Assembly (NCBI RefSeq): GCF_000369405.1
Contig: NZ_KB850000.1
Span: forward strand, 948,373 to 1,012,372
From: Acinetobacter sp. ANC 3929
GTDB taxonomy: Bacteria > Pseudomonadota > Gammaproteobacteria > Pseudomonadales > Moraxellaceae
Reading direction: 5' to 3'
DNA length: 64,000 nt
In this document: positions 8,863 to 18,195 of the stretch, piece after piece
Numbering within the stretch: the first letter of the stretch is position 1
Layout: each line of letters begins with the position of its first letter
Position numbers and translations under genes: made by a program
The notes under the pieces: generated by a model
Seen by the model: only the letters and a program-made list of their open reading frames with translations
Database searches by the model: none
Told to the model about the DNA's origin: nothing

Positions 8863-9636
8863 TTATTTCAAATTTAAGAGATTCTCAAAATTTTGCGTTG
8901 TAATCATGCCAATCTCTTCAACCGATTTATCATATACATCACTTAGCGCTTTTGCTACAAAAGGAACGTATTTAGGTTCATTGGTTTTACCGCGATAAGG
9001 GACTGGTGCCAAATAAGGACTATCCGTTTCAATCAGTAAACGATCCAATGGCACCTGCTTGGCGACATCACGCAAGTCCTGCGCATTTTTGAAAGAAACA
9101 ATACCTGAGAAAGAAATATAATATCCGCAATCCAAAACAGCTTTTGCAGTTTCCCAATCTTCAGTAAAACAATGCAAAATACCGTGCGTAGATTGCTCTG
9201 CACGAATGATATCAACAGTATCGTGTTTTGCCGCGCGCGTATGAACCACTACAGGCTTTTTGACAATTTTAGATGCTTCAATATGACGTGCGAAACAACG
9301 CTTTTGCTCAGCCACAAAGTCTGTACTGTGATAATAATCCAGACCCGTTTCACCCAAAGCCCACACTTTGTCTGACTGAGCAAGATTGACGAGATACTCC
9401 GTTGTTGCACGCGCCATGATCTGCTCATCTTCACAAGGATGCACACCTACAGAATACCCAACATCATCATGTCGGGCTGCAATTTCTGCCAATTTAATAT
9501 GATCTTCCAGATCAACTGAAATCCCCATGAATTTCGAAACACCTGCAAGCCGAGCCTGTTCAAGTGCTTGATCTAAATCTCCTTGATAAGGATTTAGATC
9601 TAACATGGTTAAATGGCAATGCGTATCAACAAACAC
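8863..9636 (-). CDS. tatD: TatD family metal-dependent hydrolase/DNase
   Basis: TIM-barrel metal-dependent hydrolase of 257 residues. The metal motif DTHCH opens the protein, and the other signatures are GETGLDYYH, VVHTRAA, LHCFTE and LLIETDSPYLAP. TatD/YcfH relatives are DNases or aminoacyl hydrolases. It follows pilZ on the same strand by 24 bp. The pilZ-tatD pairing is the same as in Pseudomonas (holB-pilZ-tatD). Confidence 0.93.
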   Translation of the reverse strand: MFVDTHCHLTMLDLNPYQGDLDQALEQARLAGVSKFMGISVDLEDHIKLAEIAARHDDVGYSVGVHPCEDEQIMARATTEYLVNLAQSDKVWALGETGLDYYHSTDFVAEQKRCFARHIEASKIVKKPVVVHTRAAKHDTVDIIRAEQSTHGILHCFTEDWETAKAVLDCGYYISFSGIVSFKNAQDLRDVAKQVPLDRLLIETDSPYLAPVPYRGKTNEPKYVPFVAKALSDVYDKSVEEIGMITTQNFENLLNLK

Positions 9637-9660
9637 TCTGTCTTCCTATTCTCTTTACAA

Positions 9661-10005
9661 CTACATCGTATAACTTGGACGATCCAAGCCTTTCATACCT
9701 GCTAATAACTTTTCAGCTTCATTTTTATAATACACACCTTTTTCACCAACCAACTGGATTGCAAATCCTTGTGGCTTAAAATGTGTCTGTTTATGCGAAA
9801 TCCAGATCACTTTACCCGTTAATGGAATCTTCTGTGATTGCTCAGGCAAAGTCGCCAACACAAAAACTTCCTGCCCCATTTTAACGGCTTGCTTGGTCGG
9901 TACGAACAAACCGCCACCGACAATAAAAGGCATAAAACTGGATTGCAATGTCGCTTTATCTGGAATAGTAACCTGTATAATTCCGCCCATCATTTGTGGT
10001 TGCAT
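9661..10005 (-). CDS. pilZ: PilZ-domain type IV pilus protein
   Basis: A 114-residue single PilZ-domain protein resembling Pseudomonas PilZ, which is needed for type IV pilus assembly. It begins MQPQMMGGIIQVTIPDKATLQSSFMPFIVGGGLFV. The RxxxR and D/NxSxxG c-di-GMP motifs are not apparent, in line with PilZ proper, which does not bind c-di-GMP. In related genomes it directly follows holB; here 1.7 kb separates them. Confidence 0.88.
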   Translation of the reverse strand: MQPQMMGGIIQVTIPDKATLQSSFMPFIVGGGLFVPTKQAVKMGQEVFVLATLPEQSQKIPLTGKVIWISHKQTHFKPQGFAIQLVGEKGVYYKNEAEKLLAGMKGLDRPSYTM

Positions 10006-10531
10006 AACATTCCCCTGTTAAACACTTAATCAATCAAAACATTAATAATTTTATACCTGTGATAAATCTAAAAAAATATCATTGTTTTTGATAAGTTTTA
10101 TAGAGTTTCCATTGGTGACCGTTCAATAAAGATCTATATGTGATTTATGACCTGATTATAGAAAACAATCAAGCAAACAACAAATACTGTTTCAGCAAAA
10201 GCCTTGTAAAACAACTAAAATTACCATGATTAGAGCAAATAATGCATTGTATAAAGCGTTATTTAAAATCTTATGACAGTTACTTAAGGATGGAAGGTAT
10301 TGGATAAACCAACAAGGAGATGCATTAGCCTAAAAGCGATATGATCTGGATGAAGATGAATGCTCTAAAATATAATTATTTTTGCATTATAGATAGTGAT
10401 ACTGATGCCAATAAATGAAAACTGACTAAGCCACTCTGCTCACGAAAGCCGCTCAACTTGTGAATAAACATTAATTTTCATTAAAATCAAGGTGATATAG
10501 CAATACTTGCTTACCATATCACCAATATAAA
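10006..10531. other. Gene-poor gap between pilZ and a lipoprotein gene
   Basis: No intact gene is seen on either strand over 526 bases. The stretch is A+T-rich and should contain the pilZ promoter near 10020-10150. The only coding-like trace is a short decayed frame on the plus strand at 10277-10375, listed separately. Confidence 0.6.
10277..10375 (+). pseudogene. Possible decayed ORF fragment
   Basis: Read from 10277 the frame gives QLLKDGRYWINQQGDALA, one TAA (10331-10333), then KRYDLDEDECSKI and a TAA. Both sides of the internal stop keep one frame and a protein-like composition, as if a Leu or similar codon had mutated to a stop. There is no start codon or ribosome binding site. The family is not recognised, and chance cannot be excluded. 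Confidence 0.25.
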
Positions 10532-11041
10532 TTATTTTGTCGCCTTGACGATTTCTGCTTTGTCAAAAGAGAACCAACATTCGCCTTGAGTCGCCCATTT
10601 TGATTCTGTTGTGCCTAATACACCAGTTACTACAATTCGATCACCAACTTTTAAATTGCTGATTTTGTCTGTATTTACTTTTAAATCATCACGAGTAAGC
10701 CCTTGCCCTTTACACTTCCCATTGCTTGGATCTTTAAAAATAATCGCAATCTGATTTTGAGAAACGATTTCACCCGTTTTAGTAATACGAGTAATAATTC
10801 CAGGTACCTCAAGGCGTTGTGAATCCCACTTCCGTTTCGCAGTGATTTCATTTTGCTGCCAGTCTTTCCATATTTCAGACAAAGTTGCTTTCTTTGCAGG
10901 CCCTAAACCGCGAAAGTCGCCACTCAAAATATCTCCAGTTTTATTGAGTATCCCATCTGTTGCAGACATGGCTGAATCCAAAGTCTGGCAACCACTCAAT
11001 GAAAGAAGGCTTAAAGTAACTAAAAGTGTTTTTATTTGCAT
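10532..11041 (-). CDS. Lipoprotein with OB-fold-like (tRNA_anti-like) domain
   Basis: Starts MQIKTLLVTLSLLSLSGCQTL: a lipoprotein signal with lipobox LSGC, so it is probably membrane-anchored and faces the periplasm. The body (PGIITRITKTGEIVSQNQIAIIFKD, then LKVGDRIVVTGVLG) resembles the OB-fold tRNA_anti-like family. The ATG at 11041 is preferred to an ATG 9 codons upstream because the signal peptide starts there and AGGGA precedes it. Function unknown. It lies between pilZ and holB, which are adjacent in related genomes. Confidence 0.7.
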   Translation of the reverse strand: MQIKTLLVTLSLLSLSGCQTLDSAMSATDGILNKTGDILSGDFRGLGPAKKATLSEIWKDWQQNEITAKRKWDSQRLEVPGIITRITKTGEIVSQNQIAIIFKDPSNGKCKGQGLTRDDLKVNTDKISNLKVGDRIVVTGVLGTTESKWATQGECWFSFDKAEIVKATK

Positions 11042-11143
11042 CTCAAAATTCCCTAACTTACATAGCAAATCGCTATGTGAAAAAATAACATATTTAACAA
11101 AAGATGTGAATTTTTAACATTATTTAAACTTAAAATTTTTCCA

Positions 11144-11176
11144 TAAAAAAAACCGCTCTTAAGAGCGGTTTTTTTT
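11144..11176. terminator. Bidirectional terminator
   Basis: Perfect inverted repeat AACCGCTCTT/AAGAGCGGTT at 11151-11170, flanked by an A-run on the left and a T-run on the right. It lies just downstream of the 101-residue secreted protein gene and upstream of the lipoprotein gene, both on the minus strand, so it mainly ends the former. Confidence 0.85.
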
Positions 11177-11201
11177 ATGTCTAGCTTGTGTTTATGCTTT
11201 T

Positions 11202-11507
11202 CTATTTTTCGGTACATTTATAATCAAAGTTTAACTTACTGATCATTTGATCAGTATTTCGCGTAAGTACCGAAATATTATTTACCCCAGCTTCAATATA
11301 AAACTTACCACTAAACTGATTTCCAGCAGAACTTTGAGCATGATTAAAAGAATAGCTATAAACACACTCGTATGCTTGTGTACCCAAATTCGACGCATTA
11401 ATCTCAAAAGATGAGCCATTAATATTCGATACAAACTTTGGTTCAGCTTTCGTAATGCTTGGTATCATGGTAAGTGATAAAGCAATCGCTATAAATGTTG
11501 TTTTCAT
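11202..11507 (-). CDS. Small secreted hypothetical protein
   Basis: A 101-residue protein starting MKTTFIAIALSLTMIPSITKAEP, a clear Sec signal peptide with a cut after TKA. The mature part of about 80 residues has two cysteines (YECVYSYSF and FDYKCTEK) that could form a disulfide in the periplasm, and looks beta-rich. No family is recognised. It has its own terminator at 11144-11176 and is separate from holB, 187 bp upstream. Confidence 0.65.
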   Translation of the reverse strand: MKTTFIAIALSLTMIPSITKAEPKFVSNINGSSFEINASNLGTQAYECVYSYSFNHAQSSAGNQFSGKFYIEAGVNNISVLTRNTDQMISKLNFDYKCTEK

Positions 11508-11694
11508 CTCTATATTCCTTATTTTTTAATATTATTGTGAAGTAACTCACATTTTATATACTTTCAAACAGGATTAAAGAGCGACGAACAATTTATATAC
11601 AAAACTCACATAAATGCTATAAAAACAATATCCTATCAAAATTCCAATAAAGCTTATTTGATAAAATAAAACTTCATTCTGTATTAAATCTTAC

Positions 11695-12678
11695 TTAACT
11701 CACATTCATTAACTGAATAAATAACTCATCAATAACCAATTGGGTTTGTACGTTTTGTTCTACCATTAATTTCTTTTGCTGCAAATCCGAATAGAGCGTA
11801 AACAAAGCGTCCAAACTATAAAATTCTGCCAATGGGTTAAAATCTAAATCATCATTTTTTAACGATTGGTTCAGTTTTAAACTCACGATATCAGCTAAAA
11901 GATATTCAAACATCGTGATAAATTCAGAAAAATTTAATTCTTTAGACCATTTATTTGAATAGTTTAAAGGCATATTTTTTTCAGCTACCAATTTAAACCA
12001 ATCATTCAAGAATAAAGCCCGCTTTTGTAGCCAAACACTCTTTTCAATCTCAATGGCTGTAAGTGGCATGTCATTAGCAAGATTCAACAACAGTTTGACC
12101 TGTTCCGTTGTAGTCTCTGGAATTTGTTGTTGTACAAATGCTTGTGCATCCTGAATCGACATTCGGTCTAGCGCAAAATGCTGTAAACGACTACGAATCG
12201 TGGCAGAAAGTTTTAAGTAATGATCTGCAAGTAAAATCAGAACAACTTTTTCACCAGGCTCTTCTAAGGTTTTTAACAATGCATTTGCTGATGCGGTATT
12301 TAATGCTTCAGCAGGTTCAATCATTACAACCCGCCAACCTTCGCCAGTTTGCTGAACAAAAGGCAAAAGTTCTCGGATTTTCTCAATTTTTATTTTGGCA
12401 TTTTGTTTTTTATTATCTTCATCCGTCGTGATATGCACATAATTTGGGTGCGTATCTGATCGTAACCACTGACAACTTGAACATTCACCACAAGCATGTT
12501 GCTGCTGTTTATTCAAACACAATACCCAAGCAACAAAACGCTCTGCAAACTCTTTTTTGGCGCAGCCCTTCTTTCCATAAAACAATAGACCATGCCCAAG
12601 TTCTGGGAATCGTGTACTGAGTAATTCCCAAGTCTGCTTATGCCATGGGTATATCACTGTAGATTGAGTATCGACCAT
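11695..12678 (-). CDS. holB: DNA polymerase III delta' subunit
   Basis: Clamp-loader subunit that stays ATPase-inactive. The N-terminal AAA+ domain has a degenerate P-loop (GKKGCAKKE). A four-cysteine zinc module CGECSSCQW follows near residue 65. ALLKTLEEPGE and ATIRSRLQ (the SRC-like sensor, with Leu in place of Cys) are typical of delta'. About 327 residues from the ATG at 12678; a TTG four codons upstream is less likely. The start lies just after the kdsB stop, so it is probably translated with the kdsB operon. Confidence 0.9.
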   Translation of the reverse strand: MVDTQSTVIYPWHKQTWELLSTRFPELGHGLLFYGKKGCAKKEFAERFVAWVLCLNKQQQHACGECSSCQWLRSDTHPNYVHITTDEDNKKQNAKIKIEKIRELLPFVQQTGEGWRVVMIEPAEALNTASANALLKTLEEPGEKVVLILLADHYLKLSATIRSRLQHFALDRMSIQDAQAFVQQQIPETTTEQVKLLLNLANDMPLTAIEIEKSVWLQKRALFLNDWFKLVAEKNMPLNYSNKWSKELNFSEFITMFEYLLADIVSLKLNQSLKNDDLDFNPLAEFYSLDALFTLYSDLQQKKLMVEQNVQTQLVIDELFIQLMNVS

Positions 12679-12682
12679 AATA

Positions 12683-13444
12683 TTATTCAAATAAACTCAC
12701 AGACATTGCATTTAATCGATCTAAATCCGCTTGCGTATCCACACCAGGGGGTAAATTTGCTTCTGCCACAGCAATGGCAATACGATGACCATTTTCTAGC
12801 ACGCGAAGTTGCTCTAAGCTTTCCAATTTCTCAAGCTGTCCCTGTTCCCAAGTGACATACTCTTGTAGCAATTTGACGCGATAGGCATATAAGCCTAAAT
12901 GACGAAAAGCTTGATTATGCAGTTGCTGTTCAGCCTGTTTTGCTCCATCACGATCATAAGGAATGGTTGCACGACTAAAATATAACGCCTCATTGCGATT
13001 ACTCATCACCACTTTGACAATACTATCGCGTTGAAATTCCTCTAACTGATGAATCGGTTCACATAAAGTAGACATGGCACAGTGTGGATGATCAATCAAC
13101 AGCTGACTCACCTGTTGCACAAGTTTCGCAGGAAGTAAGGGTTCATCCCCTTGTACATTCACTATAATATCGTCTACTGCCCAACCTTTAATACGAGCAA
13201 CCTCACTGAGCCGATCTGTACCCGATGGATGATCTGGGTTTGTTAAAACCACATCAACACCTTCAGCACGACATACTTCAGCTATACGCTCATCATCGGT
13301 AGCAACGCACAAGTCATCAAAACCAGCAACTTTTTTCGCTTGATCGACCACACGCAAAATCATTGGACGACCATGTATCAGGAGTAACGGTTTTGCCGGA
13401 AGACGAGAACTCGCAAAACGAGCTGGGATGACGATATGTTTCAT
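12683..13444 (-). CDS. kdsB: CMP-KDO synthetase
   Basis: Activates KDO with CTP for lipopolysaccharide core synthesis in the cytoplasm. Signature segments are [25 protein letters not shown] at the N terminus, the VQGDEPLL nucleotide loop near residue 97, and [14 protein letters not shown] at the end. The 253-residue length is usual. It lies 9 bp downstream of lpxK in the exbBD-msbA-lpxK-kdsB operon. Confidence 0.96.
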   Translation of the reverse strand: MKHIVIPARFASSRLPAKPLLLIHGRPMILRVVDQAKKVAGFDDLCVATDDERIAEVCRAEGVDVVLTNPDHPSGTDRLSEVARIKGWAVDDIIVNVQGDEPLLPAKLVQQVSQLLIDHPHCAMSTLCEPIHQLEEFQRDSIVKVVMSNRNEALYFSRATIPYDRDGAKQAEQQLHNQAFRHLGLYAYRVKLLQEYVTWEQGQLEKLESLEQLRVLENGHRIAIAVAEANLPPGVDTQADLDRLNAMSVSLFE

Positions 13445-13453
13445 GGTCGCTCT

Positions 13454-14461
13454 CTAAGAAAATTGGATACCGAGGTGCTGCAATTGTTGTTTCAATACAT
13501 CATAACAATCTGCTGACAAAACAGCTTCAACGGGGACCACCCAAATCGGGGTAGTAAATTCAGGATGTTGCTTTAATAAAGTCTTGAACTTTACGGCATC
13601 TTTTTCAGTGGTGATAATGGCATCATGATTTTCAAATGTTAAATCATCAATTTCATAATCATGGTGATCTGGGAATTCATGTGCCTGATATTGCTGTACA
13701 CCCAAAGATGCTAAGGTTTGATAAAAACGCTGAGGGAAACCAATTCCAACAACAGCATTGAAATATTGATTGGGATCAAACCAATTTGTATCTGTATTTG
13801 CATTTAAAAGATAAGGCTGACCGACTGCTAAATGCATATTTTTTCGTGCTTGCGCAATTTTAGTATGCTCAATGACCGTACTTTCGTTTAAGCGTGACTT
13901 AGGTTCACGTAAATAACCTTCTGGCAATAACTTTTCATTACCTAGACCACGATTTTGATCTAACACAATCCATTCGATCTGGCGCGCCAAAGCCCAATGC
14001 TGCAAACCATCATCACTAATAATCAGGTCAAGCTGCTCATTTTCCAATAACAACTCAATAGAAGCTTGGCGATTAGGACCAACGGCCATGGGCACATGGG
14101 TAGATTGAACAATCAGACAAGGTTCATCTCCTGCAATATCTGGTTCAGAACGCGAAGTAACTAAAACAGGAAAAGGACCTGCACCACCGTAACCACGACT
14201 AATTACACCGACACGTACATTATGTTGCTGTAAATATTTGACCAGTTGAATCAGCAGCGGTGTCTTACCACTGCCACCCACGGTAATATTCCCAATCACC
14301 ATAACAGGTACAGGCGCTTTATATATGGGTTTAATCCCATGTTGATAAAGCGCTTTATTTGCACAAAAACCAAATCGGTATAACCATGATAAGGGGCGCA
14401 ACACCACCAACCATGACGCTTGTTGATTCCAAGCATCCTGAATACGTTGCGCCATCGACAT
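13454..14461 (-). CDS. lpxK: Tetraacyldisaccharide 4'-kinase
   Basis: Adds the 4'-phosphate to the lipid A precursor at the inner face of the cytoplasmic membrane. The P-loop GNITVGGSGKTPLL lies near residue 60, and DDGLQHWALAR is the conserved LpxK motif. The 335-residue length is normal. It starts 2 bp after the msbA stop, so it is coupled to it; msbA-lpxK is the standard order. Confidence 0.96.
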   Translation of the reverse strand: MSMAQRIQDAWNQQASWLVVLRPLSWLYRFGFCANKALYQHGIKPIYKAPVPVMVIGNITVGGSGKTPLLIQLVKYLQQHNVRVGVISRGYGGAGPFPVLVTSRSEPDIAGDEPCLIVQSTHVPMAVGPNRQASIELLLENEQLDLIISDDGLQHWALARQIEWIVLDQNRGLGNEKLLPEGYLREPKSRLNESTVIEHTKIAQARKNMHLAVGQPYLLNANTDTNWFDPNQYFNAVVGIGFPQRFYQTLASLGVQQYQAHEFPDHHDYEIDDLTFENHDAIITTEKDAVKFKTLLKQHPEFTTPIWVVPVEAVLSADCYDVLKQQLQHLGIQFS

Positions 14462-14463
14462 GC

Positions 14464-16191
14464 TTAATTTTCCTCGAAATTACGTTGATGTAATTGATAA
14501 TACATACCATGTTTTGCTAAAAGCTCAGCATGCGTGCCTTGCTCAATAATCTGACCTTTATCCATTACTACGATCAGATCTGCATTTTCTACCGTAGATA
14601 AACGATGTGCAATTACAATCGTAGTACGGTCTTGCATCGCTTTATCAAATGCCTGTTGAATAAAGTACTCTGATTCATTATCAAGCGCACTGGTTGCTTC
14701 ATCTAAAATCAGAATTGGAGAATCTTTTAAGATTGCTCTGGCAATAGCAATACGTTGACGCTGACCACCAGAGAGATTCAAACCTTGTGCACCCAAAATG
14801 GTGTCATAACCTTGCGGCAGGTTCATAATAAAGTCATGTGCATACGCTGCTTTCGCCGCAGCAATCACTTGCTCATCGCTTGAATCTTGTAACTGCCCAT
14901 AGGCAATGTTATCGCGAACTGAGCGATTAAATAACACGACTTGCTGATTCACTGTCGCAATTTGAGAACGTAAGTAAGCCAGCTCAATATCCTGAACTGG
15001 AATACCATCAAAATAGATTTGCCCTTCACTCAACTCTTGGAAGCGTGGCAACATATTGACTAATGAAGTCTTACCCGCACCTGAACGCCCAACTAAAGCA
15101 ACAGTTTGACCCGCTTTAATATTTAAAGAGAAATCCTTAATTGCATGTGTACCATCTTCATAGCGTAGGTTTGCATGATCGAATTGAATATTACCCTTTA
15201 AAGCGGGTTTCAATTGACCATTATTGATTTCTTCAGGCGTATCCAACAACTCAAACACTGAATGTGCTGCAGCTAAACCACGTTGTAACTTTTCATTGAT
15301 ATCGGTCAAATTCTTAACAGGCTTAGAAATAAGGCCAGCAGCGGTAATGAATGAAATAAACTCACCCGCAGAAGTATCACCAAAAACTTGTGGACGTAAA
15401 GCAAGCCAAAGAATGATTGCCATCGCCATTGATAATAAAAGCTGAATGATTGGGCTGTTAATATTTTGCACCACCACCATTTTCAAACCACGACGTAAGT
15501 TCTCTTCAGACGATTTATAAAAACGTTTCTGTTCAAACTCTTCACCAGTAAAGCTTTTTACCACAGAGTTTGCAGTAATGGTTTCTTGTACCACATGGTT
15601 TACATCACCCATGGTATTTTGTACTTGGATCGACAATTTACGCATTTTTTTAGATGCGATTCTGACCAATATGCCAATAAAAGGCATGAAGACCACAATA
15701 CATAAAGTTAATCGCCAGTTGGTATAGAGTAGATAACTCAATAAACCAAGAACAATCAAACCATCTTTAATCAAGGTCTGCAAAGACTCAGAAGATGCAG
15801 CTGTTAACTGTTCAACGTTATACATCAACTTTGCACTGATGTGACCAGCACTGTTATCAAGATAATATTGCGCTGGTAATCTTAACAGTTTTGCATACAC
15901 TTCCTGACGGATGCTAAAGACCAAGCTGCGTGAAATAACCGCAGAAAAGTAACCACCGAGAAATAGGCCAACTCCACGGAAAAACATCAATAGAACAATA
16001 AGTGCTGGAAACCAATCCAGATTGCTACGGCTACCTTCTTGAATAGCGTCAATGATGTATTTCAATAGCTTTGCGACAGATACCTCCGTCGCCGCGTTGA
16101 TACCAAAACCAAGCAAGACGAGTAAGGCAACGCCCCAATAAGATTTTAAATACGATATTAAACGGACATAAACCTTAAAATCCTGATTCAC
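14464..16191 (-). CDS. msbA: Lipid A ABC exporter (flippase)
   Basis: Half-size ABC exporter of 575 residues that flips lipid A-core across the inner membrane. Six transmembrane segments fill roughly residues 15-300. The nucleotide-binding domain shows Walker A GRSGAGKTS, signature LSGGQRQR, and Walker B ILILDEAT. It overlaps exbD by 4 bp and is followed at once by lpxK. Confidence 0.95.
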   Translation of the reverse strand: MNQDFKVYVRLISYLKSYWGVALLVLLGFGINAATEVSVAKLLKYIIDAIQEGSRSNLDWFPALIVLLMFFRGVGLFLGGYFSAVISRSLVFSIRQEVYAKLLRLPAQYYLDNSAGHISAKLMYNVEQLTAASSESLQTLIKDGLIVLGLLSYLLYTNWRLTLCIVVFMPFIGILVRIASKKMRKLSIQVQNTMGDVNHVVQETITANSVVKSFTGEEFEQKRFYKSSEENLRRGLKMVVVQNINSPIIQLLLSMAMAIILWLALRPQVFGDTSAGEFISFITAAGLISKPVKNLTDINEKLQRGLAAAHSVFELLDTPEEINNGQLKPALKGNIQFDHANLRYEDGTHAIKDFSLNIKAGQTVALVGRSGAGKTSLVNMLPRFQELSEGQIYFDGIPVQDIELAYLRSQIATVNQQVVLFNRSVRDNIAYGQLQDSSDEQVIAAAKAAYAHDFIMNLPQGYDTILGAQGLNLSGGQRQRIAIARAILKDSPILILDEATSALDNESEYFIQQAFDKAMQDRTTIVIAHRLSTVENADLIVVMDKGQIIEQGTHAELLAKHGMYYQLHQRNFEEN

Positions 16192-16616
16192 TCAGTAAAA
16201 CCTCTCGTTGGAACTTTGGTGCTGATATTGACGTTAACAAAACCGAGTTGACCGGCGACATCCATCACTCGAATCACATCTTGATGCGCAACTTTTGCAT
16301 CAGCCGCAATAATAAACATAAAATCACGACGGTCTTGTGCAACTTGCTTAATCGCTGTGCTTAAATCAGCGGTATCTTTACTTGATAATGCTTGACCATT
16401 CACAGAATAATGCCCTGTGGAGTCTACCATGATTTCAATTTTGTGATCGAATTGTTTAGGTGGAACACCTTGTGCATCGGGCAAAGTCAGATTGATACGA
16501 CTTTGCTGACTAAATGTCGTTGATAATAATAAAAACACCAAAATAAATAACAAACAGTCAATCATTGGCGTCAAATTGATATGAATATCTTCGACCTTAG
16601 AGCGTTTAAACTTCAT
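16188..16616 (-). CDS. exbD: Biopolymer transport protein ExbD/TolR family
   Basis: A 142-residue inner-membrane protein with one N-terminal transmembrane helix (MIDCLLFILVFLLLSTTF) carrying the conserved Asp of the proton channel, and a periplasmic domain. Paired with exbB it forms a proton-driven motor for TonB-like processes. It overlaps msbA by 4 bp. This exbBD-msbA-lpxK layout is common in gammaproteobacteria and need not concern iron uptake. Confidence 0.92.
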   Translation of the reverse strand: MKFKRSKVEDIHINLTPMIDCLLFILVFLLLSTTFSQQSRINLTLPDAQGVPPKQFDHKIEIMVDSTGHYSVNGQALSSKDTADLSTAIKQVAQDRRDFMFIIAADAKVAHQDVIRVMDVAGQLGFVNVNISTKVPTRGFTE

Positions 16617-16630
16617 GATGCCACCTCGGC

Positions 16631-17260
16631 TTAGCTTGCACGACGGTGTTCTTGCACATGAGCAGCTTTTTTATAGAAAAGTGCTGCATGAAACAAGGTT
16701 GATTGCTGTTCTAATTCAGCAATATATTCATGTACAACACGCTGAAAATAACGATATGCGATCATTGCTGGAATCGCAATCAGCATCCCGACAGCTGTGG
16801 TAATCAAGGCCTTAGAGATACCTGGCATCATCATACTGGCATTACCCGCAGAACCGATATCAATCACCAAAAATGACTCAATGATACCCAGAACTGTACC
16901 AAGTAAGCCCAACAAAGGCGCAATAGCACTTAGCGTTCCAAGAAAGTTAATATTTTTTTCGAGATAACTGATTTCCCGAGAAGCTGTTGCTTCCATTTGC
17001 GCACGGGCAAATTGCTCACCTTGATCGCGCTGATCGTAGCCAGACTTAAGAATACGACCTAATGGACTTTTCTGAGCATCTTCTTGTTCTAATTGGACAA
17101 TAACTGCATCAACATCAGAACCATTTACAAGCAATGCTTGCGGTAAAACTTGTGACCGTTTTAAACGAATGTATCGTTCAATTGTAATGGCAACCGTAAA
17201 AATTGATGAAAGAATAAGGGGCAGCATTAACCAGCCACCCGCTTTCACAAGTTCCCACAT
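16631..17260 (-). CDS. exbB: Biopolymer transport protein ExbB/MotA-TolQ family
   Basis: Proton-channel partner of ExbD with three transmembrane segments: residues about 10-30, then the region from LGTLSAIAPLLGLLGTVLG, then the segment around ALITTAVGMLIAIPAMIAY. About 209 residues from the ATG at 17260, which has GGGGA at good spacing; a TTG four codons upstream is not needed. It heads the operon that continues through exbD, msbA, lpxK and kdsB. Confidence 0.92.
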   Translation of the reverse strand: MWELVKAGGWLMLPLILSSIFTVAITIERYIRLKRSQVLPQALLVNGSDVDAVIVQLEQEDAQKSPLGRILKSGYDQRDQGEQFARAQMEATASREISYLEKNINFLGTLSAIAPLLGLLGTVLGIIESFLVIDIGSAGNASMMMPGISKALITTAVGMLIAIPAMIAYRYFQRVVHEYIAELEQQSTLFHAALFYKKAAHVQEHRRAS

Positions 17261-17307
17261 ATTATTCCCCAATAATAGCTAAAATATAAAAGGATGCGCC
17301 CTCAATA

Positions 17308-18195
17308 TTAGTTAGGTAAGCAAATATTGAGGATTCCATCCAACTCATCCAGTGAGTGGTAATGAATGACCATTTTCCCTTTACCTTTCTGGTTATGGTC
17401 AATTTTCACATTCGCTCCGAAACGCTCGGAAAGCTTCTGAGTCAATTGTTCAATATCTGGAGAAATCTGAGCCTTTTCCTTTTCAGGTTTTGGTTCACTC
17501 CACTCACGAACTAATTGTTCAGTTTGACGTACCGACAAACCTTTTTCAATCACGATTTGTGCAACCGCAATTTGATCTTTTGCCTTCAGCGTCAAGATCG
17601 CACGAGCATGCCCCATGTCAATCTGACCTTGTTGCATCAAGTCTTTAATCGGATCGGCCAAGCTCAGTAAGCGTAACAAGTTACTCACTGTAGTACGCGC
17701 CTTACCTACCGTATCTGCAATTTCTTGATGACTTAATCCAAATTCATCATGAAAGCGCTGTAAAGCAACGGCTTGATCAATCGGATTGAGATCTTGACGT
17801 TGAATATTCTCAATCAATGCCAAAGCAATTGCGACTTGATCATTTAAGTCACGCACAATTGCCGGAATTTCTGCCAAACCTGCTAATTGGGCAGCACGCC
17901 AACGACGTTCACCCGCAATAATTTCATAAGGATGTTGCTCATCATCCACAGGACGGATCACAATTGGCTGCATCACACCATGTTTTTCAATCGATGCAGC
18001 AAGCTCTTGTAAATCGTGTTCTTGAATAAAGCTCCGCGGTTGATATTCACCACGCTTCAATAAATTGACATCAATTTGCTTGAGTTGACCATGATCCAAG
18101 GCTTGTGCTTCAAGTTGCAATTTCTCTTTTTGAATTGAACCTAATAGCGCATCTAAACCACGACCTTTAGCCAATCCGCGTTTTTTGATGCTCAT
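17308..18195 (-). CDS. parB: Chromosome partitioning protein ParB
   Basis: CTP-dependent centromere-binding clamp for chromosome segregation. The CTPase/N-terminal motif GERRWRAAQLAG is near residue 95. The helix-turn-helix follows (SHQEIADTVGKARTTVSNLLRLL), and a dimerisation domain ends the 295-residue protein. It overlaps parA by 4 bp (ATGA). No good parS site was seen nearby. Confidence 0.95.
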   Translation of the reverse strand: MSIKKRGLAKGRGLDALLGSIQKEKLQLEAQALDHGQLKQIDVNLLKRGEYQPRSFIQEHDLQELAASIEKHGVMQPIVIRPVDDEQHPYEIIAGERRWRAAQLAGLAEIPAIVRDLNDQVAIALALIENIQRQDLNPIDQAVALQRFHDEFGLSHQEIADTVGKARTTVSNLLRLLSLADPIKDLMQQGQIDMGHARAILTLKAKDQIAVAQIVIEKGLSVRQTEQLVREWSEPKPEKEKAQISPDIEQLTQKLSERFGANVKIDHNQKGKGKMVIHYHSLDELDGILNICLPN

